From: Candidatus Flavonifractor merdavium
GTDB taxonomy: Bacteria > Bacillota > Clostridia > Oscillospirales > Oscillospiraceae
NCBI GenBank assembly: GCA_019119335.1
Contig: DWXF01000054.1
Coordinates: 1 to 50,356, forward strand
DNA length: 50,356 bases
Reading direction: 5' to 3'
The notes beneath the pieces are model-generated. The model made no database searches. It was not told where the DNA came from and saw nothing but the letters and a program-made list of their open reading frames with translations. Of the stretch, positions 13,770-21,827 are shown piece after piece. Positions within the stretch are counted from its first letter, which is position 1, and each line of letters begins with the position of its first letter. Position numbers and translations under genes: made by a program.

Positions 13770-15446
13770 TTAAAACAGTCCGGAAATCCTGCCGGTCTCG
13801 TCCACATCCACCTTCTCGGCGGCGGGCACCTTGGGCAGGCCGGGCATGGTCATAATGTCGCCGGTAAGAGCCACCAGGAACCCGGCGCCGGCGGATACCT
13901 TCAGGTTGCGCACCGTGACGGTGAAGCCGTCGGGGGCTCCCAGCAGGGTCTGGTCATCGGAGAAGGAGTACTGGGTCTTGGCCATGCAGATGGGCAGGCC
14001 GCCGAAGCCCAGGGTGGTGAGTTCCGCCGCCTGCTTTTTGGCGGCGGGGGTGAGTACTACCCCATCCCCGTGGTATACCTTCTTCACGATCTCCTCCAGC
14101 TTGGCCTCAATGGGCTGGTCCAGCTCATAGGCGAAGCGGAACTGGTTGGGCTGCTCACACAGGCGGATCACCTCTTCCGCCAGGGCCATGCCGCCCTCGC
14201 CGCCCTTGGCCCACACCTCGCTGAGGGCCACATTGACTCCCAGCGCTCTGCACTTGTCCTCCACCAGCTTCAGCTCGGCTTCGGTATCGGTGGGGAAGCG
14301 GTTGATGGCCACCACGCAGGGCAGGCCGTAGACATTGGTGATGTTCTCCACGTGGCGCAGCAGGTTGGGCAGGCCTTTTTCCAGGGCGATGAGGTTTTCC
14401 TTGCCCAGGTCGGCCTTGGGACAGCCGCCGTGGTGCTTCAGGGCCCGGACAGTGGCCACCAGCACCACCGCCGCCGGGTGGAGATCGGCCAGACGGCACT
14501 TGATGTCCAAAAACTTCTCCGCGCCCAGGTCGGCGCCGAAGCCCGCCTCGGTGATCACATAGTCCCCCATTTTGAGGGCCACCCGGGTGGCCATGACGGA
14601 GTTGCAGCCGTGGGCGATGTTGGCGAAGGGTCCGCCGTGGATGAAGGCGGGGGTGCCCTCCAGGGTCTGGACCAGGTTGGGCTTGATGGCGTCCTTCAGC
14701 AGGACGGCCATGGCCCCCTCGGCCTTCAGGTCGTGGGCGGTGATGGGAGCACCGGAGCGGGAGTAACCCACCACCATCCGGCCCAGCCGGGCTTTCAGGT
14801 CGGACAGACCGGTGGCCAGGCAGAGCACCGCCATGATTTCGCTGGCCACGGTAATATCGAAGCCATCCTCCCGGGGCACGCCCTGCATCCGGCCGCCCAG
14901 GCCGCACACGATGTTGCGCAGCTGCCGGTCGTTCATGTCCACGCACCGTTTCCAGGTGATGTGCTTGACGTCGATGTCCAGCTCATTGCCCTGCTGGATG
15001 TGGTTGTCCAGCATGGCGGCCAGCAGATTGTTGGCGGCCCCGATGGCGTGGAAGTCGCCGGTGAAGTGGAGGTTGATGTCCTCCATAGGTACTACCTGGG
15101 CATAGCCGCCGCCGGCGGCGCCCCCCTTGACGCCGAACACGGGGCCCAGCGAGGGCTCCCGCAGGGCCACCACCGTGTTTTTGCCCAGCCGCCGCATGCC
15201 GTCGGCCAGGCCCACCGTGGTGGTGGTCTTGCCCTCTCCGGCGGGGGTGGGATTGATGGCGGTGACCAGGATCAGCTTGCCGTCGGGCTTCTCCGCCCGG
15301 TCGGAGAGTAGCTTCAGGTCAATCTTGGCCTTGTACTTGCCGTAGTATTCCAGATAGTCCTCGTCCACCCCGGCTACCGCCGCGATATCCCGGATATGCT
15401 TCATCTCACAGGCCTGGGCAATCTCAATATCGGACTTGATTTCCAT
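13770..15446 (-). CDS. fhs: Formate-tetrahydrofolate ligase
   Basis: Fhs joins formate to THF using ATP, the entry of formate into the one-carbon pool. The 558-residue length and motifs [14 protein letters not shown] (P-loop), [32 protein letters not shown] and the C-terminal [11 protein letters not shown] are characteristic. ATG at 15446 is 8 nt after GGGGAGG; earlier in-frame codons lie in the structured leader. It is the first gene of fhs-fchA-folD, with a promoter at 15570-15598 and a hairpin-bearing leader between. Confidence 0.96.
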   Translation of the reverse strand: MEIKSDIEIAQACEMKHIRDIAAVAGVDEDYLEYYGKYKAKIDLKLLSDRAEKPDGKLILVTAINPTPAGEGKTTTTVGLADGMRRLGKNTVVALREPSLGPVFGVKGGAAGGGYAQVVPMEDINLHFTGDFHAIGAANNLLAAMLDNHIQQGNELDIDVKHITWKRCVDMNDRQLRNIVCGLGGRMQGVPREDGFDITVASEIMAVLCLATGLSDLKARLGRMVVGYSRSGAPITAHDLKAEGAMAVLLKDAIKPNLVQTLEGTPAFIHGGPFANIAHGCNSVMATRVALKMGDYVITEAGFGADLGAEKFLDIKCRLADLHPAAVVLVATVRALKHHGGCPKADLGKENLIALEKGLPNLLRHVENITNVYGLPCVVAINRFPTDTEAELKLVEDKCRALGVNVALSEVWAKGGEGGMALAEEVIRLCEQPNQFRFAYELDQPIEAKLEEIVKKVYHGDGVVLTPAAKKQAAELTTLGFGGLPICMAKTQYSFSDDQTLLGAPDGFTVTVRNLKVSAGAGFLVALTGDIMTMPGLPKVPAAEKVDVDETGRISGLF

Positions 15447-15477
15447 TTCACATTCCTCCCCGCAGAATGAAAAGACA

Positions 15478-15509
15478 GGGGAGATGCCGGCTTGTACCGT
15501 CATCTCCCC
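15478..15509 (-). promoter_or_regulatory. Leader hairpin just before the fhs ribosome site
   Basis: GGGGAGATG (15478-15486) pairs with CATCTCCCC (15501-15509), and CGG/CCG inside extends the stem. On the transcript it is followed by TGTCTTTTC, a weak terminator-like tail, and then by the GGGGAGG ribosome site 18 nt later; the arm GGGGAG resembles the ribosome site itself. A second stem, CGGGGC/GCCCCG, lies at 15537-15555. It may be an attenuator; no known riboswitch consensus was recognised. Confidence 0.45.
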
Positions 15510-15569
15510 TCCATTTCTCACAGTTTCCCTTGTGACCGGGGCAGCTCGCGCCCCGATGTTTCAGCTGTT

Positions 15570-15598
15570 ATGGTATCATCCTTTCCCCGCCTTGTCAA
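15570..15598 (-). promoter_or_regulatory. Promoter of fhs-fchA-folD
   Basis: TTGACA (15598-15593) and TACCAT (15575-15570) on the minus strand with 17 bp between them; the transcript would have a leader of about 115 nt. Confidence 0.6.
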
Positions 15599-15609
15599 CC
15601 GGCGGCGGC

Positions 15610-15906
15610 TTACCCTCTGGCCTGGAGCAGCAAGGACTTGGCCTCCTCCGGGGTGAGCACCCGTCCGGCGGAGACCACCTTGCCGTCCACCACCAGGGCG
15701 GGGGTGGACATGACCCCATAGGCGGCGATTTGACCAAAGTCGGTCACATGGCCCACCGGTTCGGTCCAGCCCAGCTCAGCGATGGCCCGGCGGACGGAGT
15801 CCTCCAGGGCGTTGCACTTGGCGCAGCCGGAGCCCAGCACCTTGATGCTGGCGTTAGCCTCTTCCGGCCCGGCGGCGGCAGCTTTCTTTTTTCCAAACAG
15901 ACCCAT
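15610..15906 (-). CDS. Small thioredoxin-like redox-active disulfide protein
   Basis: A 98-residue protein with an N-terminal basic stretch (MGLFGKKKAAAAG), then a thioredoxin-like fold: IKVLGSGCAKCNALED with the CAKC active site, MSTPALVVDGK with the cis-Pro motif, and a C-terminal helix. This matches the redox-active disulfide protein 2 family often placed beside ArsP/DUF318 permeases, where it may reduce or hand over the toxic substrate. ATG at 15906 follows AGGAGG. It lies 13 bp after the permease gene, so the two are co-transcribed. Confidence 0.85.
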   Translation of the reverse strand: MGLFGKKKAAAAGPEEANASIKVLGSGCAKCNALEDSVRRAIAELGWTEPVGHVTDFGQIAAYGVMSTPALVVDGKVVSAGRVLTPEEAKSLLLQARG

Positions 15907-15919
15907 TGATGTTTCCTCC

Positions 15920-16924
15920 TTATGCAAGCAGCAAAATTTGTATGAGATTGAACAGATAACCCACCAGAATGATCCCCGCCGTGCAGATGGCGATGAACAG
16001 CCCCAGCAGTCTGGGTTTCACCGCCTTGCGCAGCAGGATGAGGGAGGGCAGACTCAGGGTGGTCACCGCCATCATGAAAGACAGGATGGCCCCCAGTTGC
16101 GCCCCCTTGGCCAGCAGGGCCTCCGCCACGGGAATGGTGCCAAAGATGTCGGCGTACATGGGTACCCCCACGACTGTGGCCAACACCACCCCCAGAGGAT
16201 TCCCGCCGCCCAGAATGGTTTCCACCCAGGCCTGGGGCAGCCAGTTGTGGATCAGCGCCCCGATTCCCACGCCAATCAGGAGGTAGGGCAGTACCTTGCG
16301 GAAGGTGGACAGGGCCTGCTCTTTGGCGTAATTCAGCCGGTCCCGCCGGGTGAGGGCGGCGGCCTCCCCCAGGGCGGCGGGGGCGTTTTTGACCAGGTCC
16401 TCCACATAGTTCTCCATATGGAGCCGCTCGATCAGCGCCCCGCCGGCCACCGCCACCACCAGGCCAAAGGCCACATATATCAGGGCGATTTTTGCGCCGA
16501 ATATGCTGGTCAGCAGCACCAGACTGCCCAGGTCCACCATGGGGGAGGAGATGAGAAAGGAGAAGGTCACCCCCAGCGGGAGCCCGGCGCTGGTGAAGCC
16601 GATAAACAGCGGAATGGAGGAGCAGGAGCAGAAGGGGGTCACCGTACCCAGCAGGGCGGAAACACAGTTGGCGCCCAGTCCGTGGAACCGGCCCAGAATC
16701 TTTCGGCTGCGCTCCGGCGGGAAGTAGCTCTGGATATAGGATACCAGAAAGATAAGGGTAAAGAGCAGAATGGTGATCTTGCATACGTCATAGATAAAAA
16801 AATGAATGCTCCCGCCCAACCGGGAGGAGATGTCCAGCCCCAGCGCGGACAGGCCGGCGGCCACCAGGTCGCTGAGCCACTGCATTCCCAGCACCTGGGT
16901 TTGAATAAACTGCCAAACGGACAT
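15920..16924 (-). CDS. ArsP/DUF318-family permease
   Basis: A 334-residue membrane protein with about eight to ten helices in two halves and the family motif TPFCSCSSIPLFIGF, whose cysteines are placed to bind thiophilic metalloids. ArsP relatives export trivalent organoarsenicals; other members of this family have unknown substrates. The gene is preceded by an AT-rich 16-bp operator identical in layout to that before arsR, and followed by a CxxC thioredoxin-like gene. The context argues for arsenical or related thiol-reactive substrate export. ATG at 16924 follows AGGAGG. Confidence 0.85.
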   Translation of the reverse strand: MSVWQFIQTQVLGMQWLSDLVAAGLSALGLDISSRLGGSIHFFIYDVCKITILLFTLIFLVSYIQSYFPPERSRKILGRFHGLGANCVSALLGTVTPFCSCSSIPLFIGFTSAGLPLGVTFSFLISSPMVDLGSLVLLTSIFGAKIALIYVAFGLVVAVAGGALIERLHMENYVEDLVKNAPAALGEAAALTRRDRLNYAKEQALSTFRKVLPYLLIGVGIGALIHNWLPQAWVETILGGGNPLGVVLATVVGVPMYADIFGTIPVAEALLAKGAQLGAILSFMMAVTTLSLPSLILLRKAVKPRLLGLFIAICTAGIILVGYLFNLIQILLLA

Positions 16925-16941
16925 AAGAGACCTCCTGATAG

Positions 16942-16957
16942 ATCAAAAAATTTTGAT
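16942..16957 (-). promoter_or_regulatory. ArsR-type operator before the permease gene
   Basis: ATCAAAAAATTTTGAT, an inverted repeat (ATCAAA/TTTGAT) matching the copy upstream of arsR in arm sequence and spacing. It lies 18 bp before the permease start, just upstream of the ribosome site. Confidence 0.75.
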
Positions 16958-16970
16958 ATAACCGGGGAAA

Positions 16971-16997
16971 TTTTACCGCCCCGCAGGGGCGGTAAAA
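16971..16997 (-). terminator. Hairpin between arsR and the permease
   Basis: A perfect 12-bp stem TTTTACCGCCCC/GGGGCGGTAAAA with a 3-nt loop directly after the arsR stop. On the minus strand it is followed by only a short T-run, so it may be a partial terminator separating the two genes. Confidence 0.5.
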
Positions 16998-16999
16998 AG

Positions 17000-17293
17000 T
17001 CAGTCGGGGGGGAGAGGGGTGGTCAGCTGCCGCAGCAAATCAATGGCCCGCTCTCCGCCGGCGGGATTCAGCCGGTAGTGGGTCCATTTTCCCTCCTGGC
17101 GGCTGTCCACCAGGCCGGAGGCGCACAGGATCTTCATATGATAGGACAGCCCGGACTGGGTGAGCGACAGCTGCTCCAGCAGCACGCAGGCACACTGTTC
17201 CCCGCCGCGCAGCAGCTCCAGAATGGCCAGCCGGTTGGGGTCGCCGAGGGCCTTGAAGGTCCGCGCCTGAACGCGATAAGCGGGGTCCAACAC
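17000..17293 (-). CDS. arsR: ArsR-family metalloregulator
   Basis: A 97-residue winged helix-turn-helix protein: FKALGDPNRLAILELL, the Cys-x-Cys segment EQCACVLLEQLSL at the helix used for metalloid binding, the recognition helix TQSGLSYHMKIL and a wing with GKWTHYRL. ArsR proteins leave DNA when trivalent metalloid binds these cysteines. The start is GTG at 17293 (TTG at 17290 is an alternative). Two copies of an ATCAAA-N4-TTTGAT operator flank the gene, one at its own promoter and one before the permease. Confidence 0.9.
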   Translation of the reverse strand: MLDPAYRVQARTFKALGDPNRLAILELLRGGEQCACVLLEQLSLTQSGLSYHMKILCASGLVDSRQEGKWTHYRLNPAGGERAIDLLRQLTTPLPPD

Positions 17294-17303
17294 CTCACCT
17301 CAT

Positions 17304-17354
17304 ATCAAAGAAATTTGATGTAAGTATCATAGCATATGCTTCCGCCTGTGTCAA
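17304..17354 (-). promoter_or_regulatory. arsR promoter with overlapping operator
   Basis: On the minus strand TTGACA (17354-17349) and TATGAT (17331-17326) are 17 bp apart; the operator ATCAAAGAAATTTGAT lies at 17304-17319, over the expected transcription start. This is the standard ArsR autorepression layout. Confidence 0.8.
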
Positions 17355-17358
17355 GGTG

Positions 17359-18114
17359 CTATCCCCAGCGGTAGCCGCATACCAGGCCGATGACAACGCC
17401 CAGACAGTCCAGATAGTCGTCGTCGGAGACCACAATATCCTTGTAGCTCAGGTTGGGGGCCACCAGCTTGGTGACGCCCCGCCGCCGGATCAGGCGGCGC
17501 AGCAGCAGAGCCTGGTTGAGCTGGTAGACGCCGTAGTCCTCCCGGCTGCCCATACCCCGGCGGCAGAGCACCACGGAGCCGGAGGGATAGAGGGGCTCCA
17601 TGCATCCGTCGCCCAGCAGCACGGTGAAGTCGGCCTGCCGGACGGCGGGGTCGGTCTCCGGGAGGAGGATGGGCCGCAGCGGGCGGGCCGCGCACCCGTC
17701 CAGAGTGGGGGCGGCATAGCAGAAGGTCCGTTTGACGGGTACGGTACCTGCCAGCGTGCCGGCGGGTATCCGCAGCAGGCTGGCCATGGCGGCCAGGGCC
17801 TGTCTGCCCTCATTGCTCAGCCGCCGGTATTGGCAGACAAAGCGCACCTCCTCCGCCGACAGATAGAACAGGCCATCTTCCGTCTCTCCACTGAAGCAGC
17901 ACTCGGTGGGCAGCTCGTCGTCCAGCAGGTAATGGGTGGAGACCCGAAATACCCTGGAGAGCCTGTCCAGATGCTCCGCCGCCGGGTGTTTGGTCTGGCC
18001 GGAAAAGATCTTGTTCAGTGTGCCTACCGGGATTTGGGAGAGCTGGGCGGCTTGCTCTGTGGTCAGGCGGCAGCACTTTTTCAAATAGGCCAACTTTTCT
18101 ACCATCAGGGACAT
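17359..18114 (-). CDS. XRE-family regulator with degenerate S24/LexA-like domain
   Basis: Residues 1-65 form a helix-turn-helix (TTEQAAQLSQIPVGTLNKIFSGQ). Residues 130-251 resemble the S24 peptidase fold of LexA/CI-like repressors (DGCMEPLYPSGSVVL, then YGVYQLNQALLLRRL). The residue at the catalytic Ser position is Cys and the residue at the Lys position is Arg, so self-cleavage is not expected by the usual mechanism. It may sense a ligand or protein instead. AGGAGGGG precedes ATG 18114. No phage genes adjoin it; the divergent gene set at 18192 onward is a possible target. Confidence 0.8.
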   Translation of the reverse strand: MSLMVEKLAYLKKCCRLTTEQAAQLSQIPVGTLNKIFSGQTKHPAAEHLDRLSRVFRVSTHYLLDDELPTECCFSGETEDGLFYLSAEEVRFVCQYRRLSNEGRQALAAMASLLRIPAGTLAGTVPVKRTFCYAAPTLDGCAARPLRPILLPETDPAVRQADFTVLLGDGCMEPLYPSGSVVLCRRGMGSREDYGVYQLNQALLLRRLIRRRGVTKLVAPNLSYKDIVVSDDDYLDCLGVVIGLVCGYRWG

Positions 18115-18191
18115 AGTACCCCTCCTGTCCTCCGGTCAAAACCGGATGTGGTAAAAATTCCGGAGAAGCGGTCCAAAATGTGCGCCAGCCG

Positions 18192-18220
18192 TTGACATCC
18201 TGCGCGGAATACACTATATA
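18192..18220 (+). promoter_or_regulatory. Sigma-A promoter for the DUF6514-like gene
   Basis: TTGACA (18192-18197), 17-bp spacer, TATATA (18215-18220). It points away from the XRE gene and starts a transcript with a leader of about 200 nt. Confidence 0.7.
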
Positions 18221-18227
18221 GAATGCG

Positions 18228-18425
18228 TGGAGAGAGGGAAACACCATATGTGGAGGAGGTTGAGAGCAGGAACAAATGTGCGCAGCGGGCAAACGGCGGG
18301 GACCGTTTGGGGTATTATAGCATGTCCGCCATTCAAGGGCGGTCGAACGGTGTCGATAGCCCGCGGAGTAAGGGTTCTGTTCGGATTTTATGTGAAATGT
18401 TATGTGAAATGAGGAGAGAGGAGAT
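18228..18425 (+). other. Long structured 5' leader
   Basis: Between the promoter and the next ribosome site there is no convincing gene; two short open frames exist but lack good starts. It contains stems CAAACGG/CCGTTTG (18290-18309) and CCGCC/GGCGG (18326-18342) and a tandem 12-bp direct repeat TTATGTGAAATG (18388-18399 and 18400-18411) just before the ribosome site. A regulatory RNA or small peptide is possible; no known riboswitch was recognised. Confidence 0.4.
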
Positions 18426-18632
18426 ATGAAACACAACCGCGTGATGTATCGGGTCTTTCTGGACGAGACCTCCCAGCCCAAAATGTACGGCATCCGAAGC
18501 CGAGGCGGGGTATGTGTCGGGCGGATTTCCACGGATTTTCAGGAAGTGAACCGTCTGGCGGAGTGCTGCAACAGCGCAGGGCTCTCACCGGTGCATCTGG
18601 CTGACGTGGTGGAGGATTTCCGGCGTTCTTGA
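18426..18632 (+). CDS. Small DUF6514-like protein (68 aa)
   Basis: ATG at 18426 follows GAGGAGAGAGGAG. The protein begins with a beta-rich segment (MYRVFLDETSQPKMYGIRS), then ISTDFQEVNRLAECCNSAGLSPVHLADVVEDF, which matches the conserved end of the DUF6514 family common in clostridia. Function unknown. It is short for the family, mostly by loss of loops. It is followed by a 7-bp stem at 18650-18672 and a strong terminator at 18719-18748. Confidence 0.7.
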   Translation: MKHNRVMYRVFLDETSQPKMYGIRSRGGVCVGRISTDFQEVNRLAECCNSAGLSPVHLADVVEDFRRS

Positions 18633-18718
18633 GGGGGAGCGAAAAAAGCCCTGGCCCACTCTTGACCAGGGCGCGGGAATCCAGTAAACTGTACACAAGG
18701 CAATCGGCTGAAAAAGGT

Positions 18719-18748
18719 GAAAAAGCCACCCGCCAGGGTGGCTTTTTC
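18719..18748 (+). terminator. Intrinsic terminator
   Basis: GAAAAAGCCACCC (18719-18731) pairs with GGGTGGCTTTTTC (18736-18748), 4-nt loop, T-run in the right arm. It ends the DUF6514-like transcript 25 bp before the permease start. Confidence 0.85.
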
Positions 18749-18772
18749 GTTGTGTCCGGAGGAGAGGGACAG

Positions 18773-19897
18773 ATGAAAGAGAAAACAAACGGTATCCTGC
18801 GCTTTTGGAAAAGGGAGCCGGTCCTCTGTATCTCGGCGGTGTGCGCGCTGGCGTCCGTGGCGCTCAACCCGCCCTCGGCGGCCTATCTCAACTATATTGA
18901 CTGGCGGGTGCTCTCTCTGCTGTTCAGTCTGATGGCGGTGGTGGCCGGGCTGCAGGAGTGCGGGGTATTCGCGGTGCTGGCCCAGCGGCTGCTGAGCGGA
19001 GAGCGGCGGATGCGCTTTGTGACGCTGGTTCTGGTGCTGCTGCCCTTCTTTGTATCCATGCTGGTGACCAACGATGTGGCGCTCATCACCTTTGTGCCCT
19101 TCGCGGTGCTGGTGCTGGGGCTGATCGGGCGGACTGAGCGGCTGATCTACATTGTGGTGCTCCAGACCATTGCTGCCAACCTGGGCAGCATGGCCACCCC
19201 GGTGGGCAACCCCCAGAACCTGTACCTGTACGCCAATTATGAGCTGACTGCCGGGCAGTTCTTTTCCGTCATGCTGCCCCTGTCCCTGGTGAGCCTGGCG
19301 GGGCTGTCGGCGGCGGCCCTGTGTGTCAAGCCGGAGGGGATCCGGGTATCCTTTGCGGATAGGGCCGAAATCCAGGCGCCGGCCCGGCTGGGGCTGATGG
19401 CCGGCCTGTTTGTGCTGTGTCTGCTGTCGGTGTTCCGGGTGCTGCCTTATCCCGCCCTGCTGGCGGTGGTGCTGGCGGCCATGCTGATCTTTGACCGGCC
19501 CCTGTTCCGCAAGGTGGACTACGGTCTGCTGGCCACCTTTTTCTGCTTCTTCCTGTTCGCGGGCAACGTGGGCGCCTGCCCGCCCATTCACGACGCCATC
19601 GCCGCGGCGATGGAGGGCCGCACCGCCCTGACCGCGGGGCTGGCCAGCCAGGTGATCAGCAACGTGCCGGCGGCGGTGCTTCTGTCCGGCTTCACAGCGG
19701 ACTGGCGGGGGCTGCTTGTGGGCACCAACGTGGGGGGACTGGGCACGCCCATCGCCTCCCTGGCCAGCCTGATCTCGCTGAAGGGCTACCTGAAATCCCC
19801 GGGCGCCCGGCCCGGCCGGTATCTGCTGGTCTTTATGGCGGCCAACGTGGTGGGCATAGCGGTGCTGTGCCTGACGGTGTTTCTGCTGCCGGGCTGA
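18773..19897 (+). CDS. ArsB/NhaD (IT) superfamily anion permease
   Basis: A 374-residue protein with about ten membrane helices and hallmarks of the ion-transporter superfamily: VTNDVALITFVPF in the first half, ATPVGNPQN in the first re-entrant loop, and the repeat ISNVPAAVLLSGF with TNVGGLGTPIASLASLIS in the second half. Members carry dicarboxylates, citrate, sulfate, arsenite or sodium; the substrate cannot be read from sequence. GGAGGAGAGGG precedes ATG 18773. The terminator just upstream suggests either its own promoter within the short gap or read-through; no clear promoter was seen. Confidence 0.85.
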   Translation: MKEKTNGILRFWKREPVLCISAVCALASVALNPPSAAYLNYIDWRVLSLLFSLMAVVAGLQECGVFAVLAQRLLSGERRMRFVTLVLVLLPFFVSMLVTNDVALITFVPFAVLVLGLIGRTERLIYIVVLQTIAANLGSMATPVGNPQNLYLYANYELTAGQFFSVMLPLSLVSLAGLSAAALCVKPEGIRVSFADRAEIQAPARLGLMAGLFVLCLLSVFRVLPYPALLAVVLAAMLIFDRPLFRKVDYGLLATFFCFFLFAGNVGACPPIHDAIAAAMEGRTALTAGLASQVISNVPAAVLLSGFTADWRGLLVGTNVGGLGTPIASLASLISLKGYLKSPGARPGRYLLVFMAANVVGIAVLCLTVFLLPG

Positions 19898-19911
19898 GGA
19901 AGAAATTGAAC

Positions 19912-19940
19912 TTGCTTTCTATCATTTTGTATAGTATAAT
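19912..19940 (+). promoter_or_regulatory. Promoter of the radical-SAM pair
   Basis: TTGCTT (19912-19917), 17-bp spacer, TATAAT (19935-19940). The decamer TTAACTTTTG follows at 19962-19971, the same distance downstream as at the feoB promoter. Confidence 0.7.
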
Positions 19941-19991
19941 AACATGCCCTATTGGGATTCGTTAACTTTTGGAACATAGAGAGGGTTCGGC

Positions 19992-21827
19992 ATGAATCGT
20001 ACATTGGAACATATCCTCCCGCGGGTGCAGAAACCCGCCCGTTACACCGGGGGAGAATATAACGCGGTGGTCAAGGACCGCCGCAGCGTGGACGTGCGCT
20101 ACGCGCTCTGCTTTCCGGACACCTATGAGATCGGCATGTCCAATCTGGGCATGCGCATTCTCTACGGCGTCATGAACGAGATGGAGGGCGTCTGGTGCGA
20201 GCGGGTGTTCGCCCCCTGGCTGGATATGGAGGAGGAGATGCGCCGGGAGGGGATCCTCCTGTATGGCCTGGAGAGCGGGGATGCCATCTCCGATTTCGAC
20301 CTGATCGGCTTCTCCCTGGGCTATGAGATGGCGTACACCAATGTGCTCAACATGCTGGACCTGGCCGGACTGCCCCTGCGCAGCGAGGAGCGGTGCGACC
20401 TGTCCCCCATCGTGGTGGCGGGGGGTACCTGCGCCTACAACCCGGAGCCCCTGGCCCCCTTCGTGGACCTGTTTGTACTGGGGGAGGGGGAGGAGGTCAG
20501 CCAGGATATCATCCACCTCTACCGCAAGGCCCGGGACGAGTACTGGACCAAGGAGGAGTTTCTGGCCGCAGCCGCACAGATTCCCGGGGTCTATGTTCCC
20601 TCCCTGTATGAAGTGACCTATGGGCCGGACGGTACTCTGGCGTCGGTGACCCCGCTGGAGGAGGCCCCGGCGGTGGTGACCAAGCGGATCGTCCAGGACT
20701 TCAGCCACAGCTACTTCCCGGTAAAGACCATTGTGCCCTCCACCGAAATCGTTCACGACCGGGTGATGCTGGAGCTCTTCCGGGGCTGCATCCGGGGCTG
20801 CCGCTTCTGCCAGGCGGGGTACGCCTACCGGCCGGTGCGGGCCCGGGACCCGGAAATCCTCATTCAGCAGGGCATTGAGGCCTGCAAGGACTCCGGCTAT
20901 CAGGAGATGACCATGTCCTCTCTGTCCACCAGCGACTACCGGCCTCTGGAGCTGCTGTGTGACGGCCTGCTGGAGTGGTGTGAGCCCAACAAGGTCTCCC
21001 TGTCCCTGCCCTCCCTGCGGGCGGACAACTTCTCCCTGGGTCTCATGGAGCGGGTGCAGCACGTGCGCAAGTCGGGGCTCACCTTTGCCCCCGAGGCGGG
21101 TACCCAGCGCCTGCGGGACGCCATCAACAAGAATCTCACCGAGGAGGAGATCCTCCGCTCCTGCCGCACCGCCTTTTCCGGCGGCTGGAGCAGTGTGAAG
21201 CTCTACTTTATGCTGGGCCTGCCCACCGAGACCGACGAGGACGTGCTGGGCATCGCCGACCTGGCGGAAAAGGTGTATCAGGCTTGGAAGGAGACCACCC
21301 CCAATCCCAAGCGGGGGGTGACCATCACCGTGTCCACCGCTTGGTTTGTGCCCAAGCCCCACACCGCCTTCCAGTGGGAGCCCCAGATCTCCATGGAGGA
21401 GTACCAGCGGCGGGTCAAGCTGCTGCGGGACCACATGCGGGGCCGGTCCATCCGCTACAACTGGCACGACTCTCAGACCAGCTTCCTGGAGGCGGTCTTT
21501 GCCCGGGGCGACCGGAAGGTGGCCGAGGTGATCGAGACCGCCTGGCGCAGCGGCGCCAAGTTTGACGCCTGGAGCGAGGGCTTTGATTTTGACCGCTGGC
21601 TGGAGGCCTTTTCCACCTGCGGAGTGGACCCGGCCTTTTACGCCAACCGGGTCCGGGACAAGGACGAGCGGTTTCCCTGGGATGTGACCTCCGTGGGGGT
21701 GTCCCGGCAGTTCCTGTGGCGGGAGCGGGAGCGGGCCTATGCGGCGTCCACCACCCCCGACTGCCGGACCCAGTGCTCCGGCTGCGGAGCCAATCACTTC
21801 TGTCCGGGAGGGAAATGCGATGCATAG
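19992..21827 (+). CDS. TIGR03960-type radical SAM protein with B12-binding-like domain
   Basis: A 611-residue protein: N-terminal cobalamin-binding-like region (about 1-190, with SNLGMRILYGVMNE and GEGEEVSQ), then a radical SAM core with CIRGCRFC (about residues 263-270) binding the 4Fe-4S cluster, and a C-terminal Cys cluster (CRTQCSGCG...CPGGKC) that may hold a second cluster. This family is always followed by a TIGR03936 partner, as here with an 8-nt overlap. The chemical reaction is not established for this clostridial pair. Good length and no defects. Confidence 0.93.
   Translation: MNRTLEHILPRVQKPARYTGGEYNAVVKDRRSVDVRYALCFPDTYEIGMSNLGMRILYGVMNEMEGVWCERVFAPWLDMEEEMRREGILLYGLESGDAISDFDLIGFSLGYEMAYTNVLNMLDLAGLPLRSEERCDLSPIVVAGGTCAYNPEPLAPFVDLFVLGEGEEVSQDIIHLYRKARDEYWTKEEFLAAAAQIPGVYVPSLYEVTYGPDGTLASVTPLEEAPAVVTKRIVQDFSHSYFPVKTIVPSTEIVHDRVMLELFRGCIRGCRFCQAGYAYRPVRARDPEILIQQGIEACKDSGYQEMTMSSLSTSDYRPLELLCDGLLEWCEPNKVSLSLPSLRADNFSLGLMERVQHVRKSGLTFAPEAGTQRLRDAINKNLTEEEILRSCRTAFSGGWSSVKLYFMLGLPTETDEDVLGIADLAEKVYQAWKETTPNPKRGVTITVSTAWFVPKPHTAFQWEPQISMEEYQRRVKLLRDHMRGRSIRYNWHDSQTSFLEAVFARGDRKVAEVIETAWRSGAKFDAWSEGFDFDRWLEAFSTCGVDPAFYANRVRDKDERFPWDVTSVGVSRQFLWRERERAYAASTTPDCRTQCSGCGANHFCPGGKCDA

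Noticed and set aside
15447..15598. THF riboswitch upstream of fhs
   Set aside because: The leader has stems but lacks the conserved THF riboswitch pairing and joining sequences as I know them.
17359..18114. XRE/S24 gene as a prophage repressor
   Set aside because: No integrase, replication or structural phage genes lie around it; the inovirus block is 12 kb away and separated by host operons.
18223..18429. Short open frames in the leader of the DUF6514-like gene
   Set aside because: Starts fall within a few bases of the expected transcript start or lack ribosome sites, and the sequences resemble no protein family.
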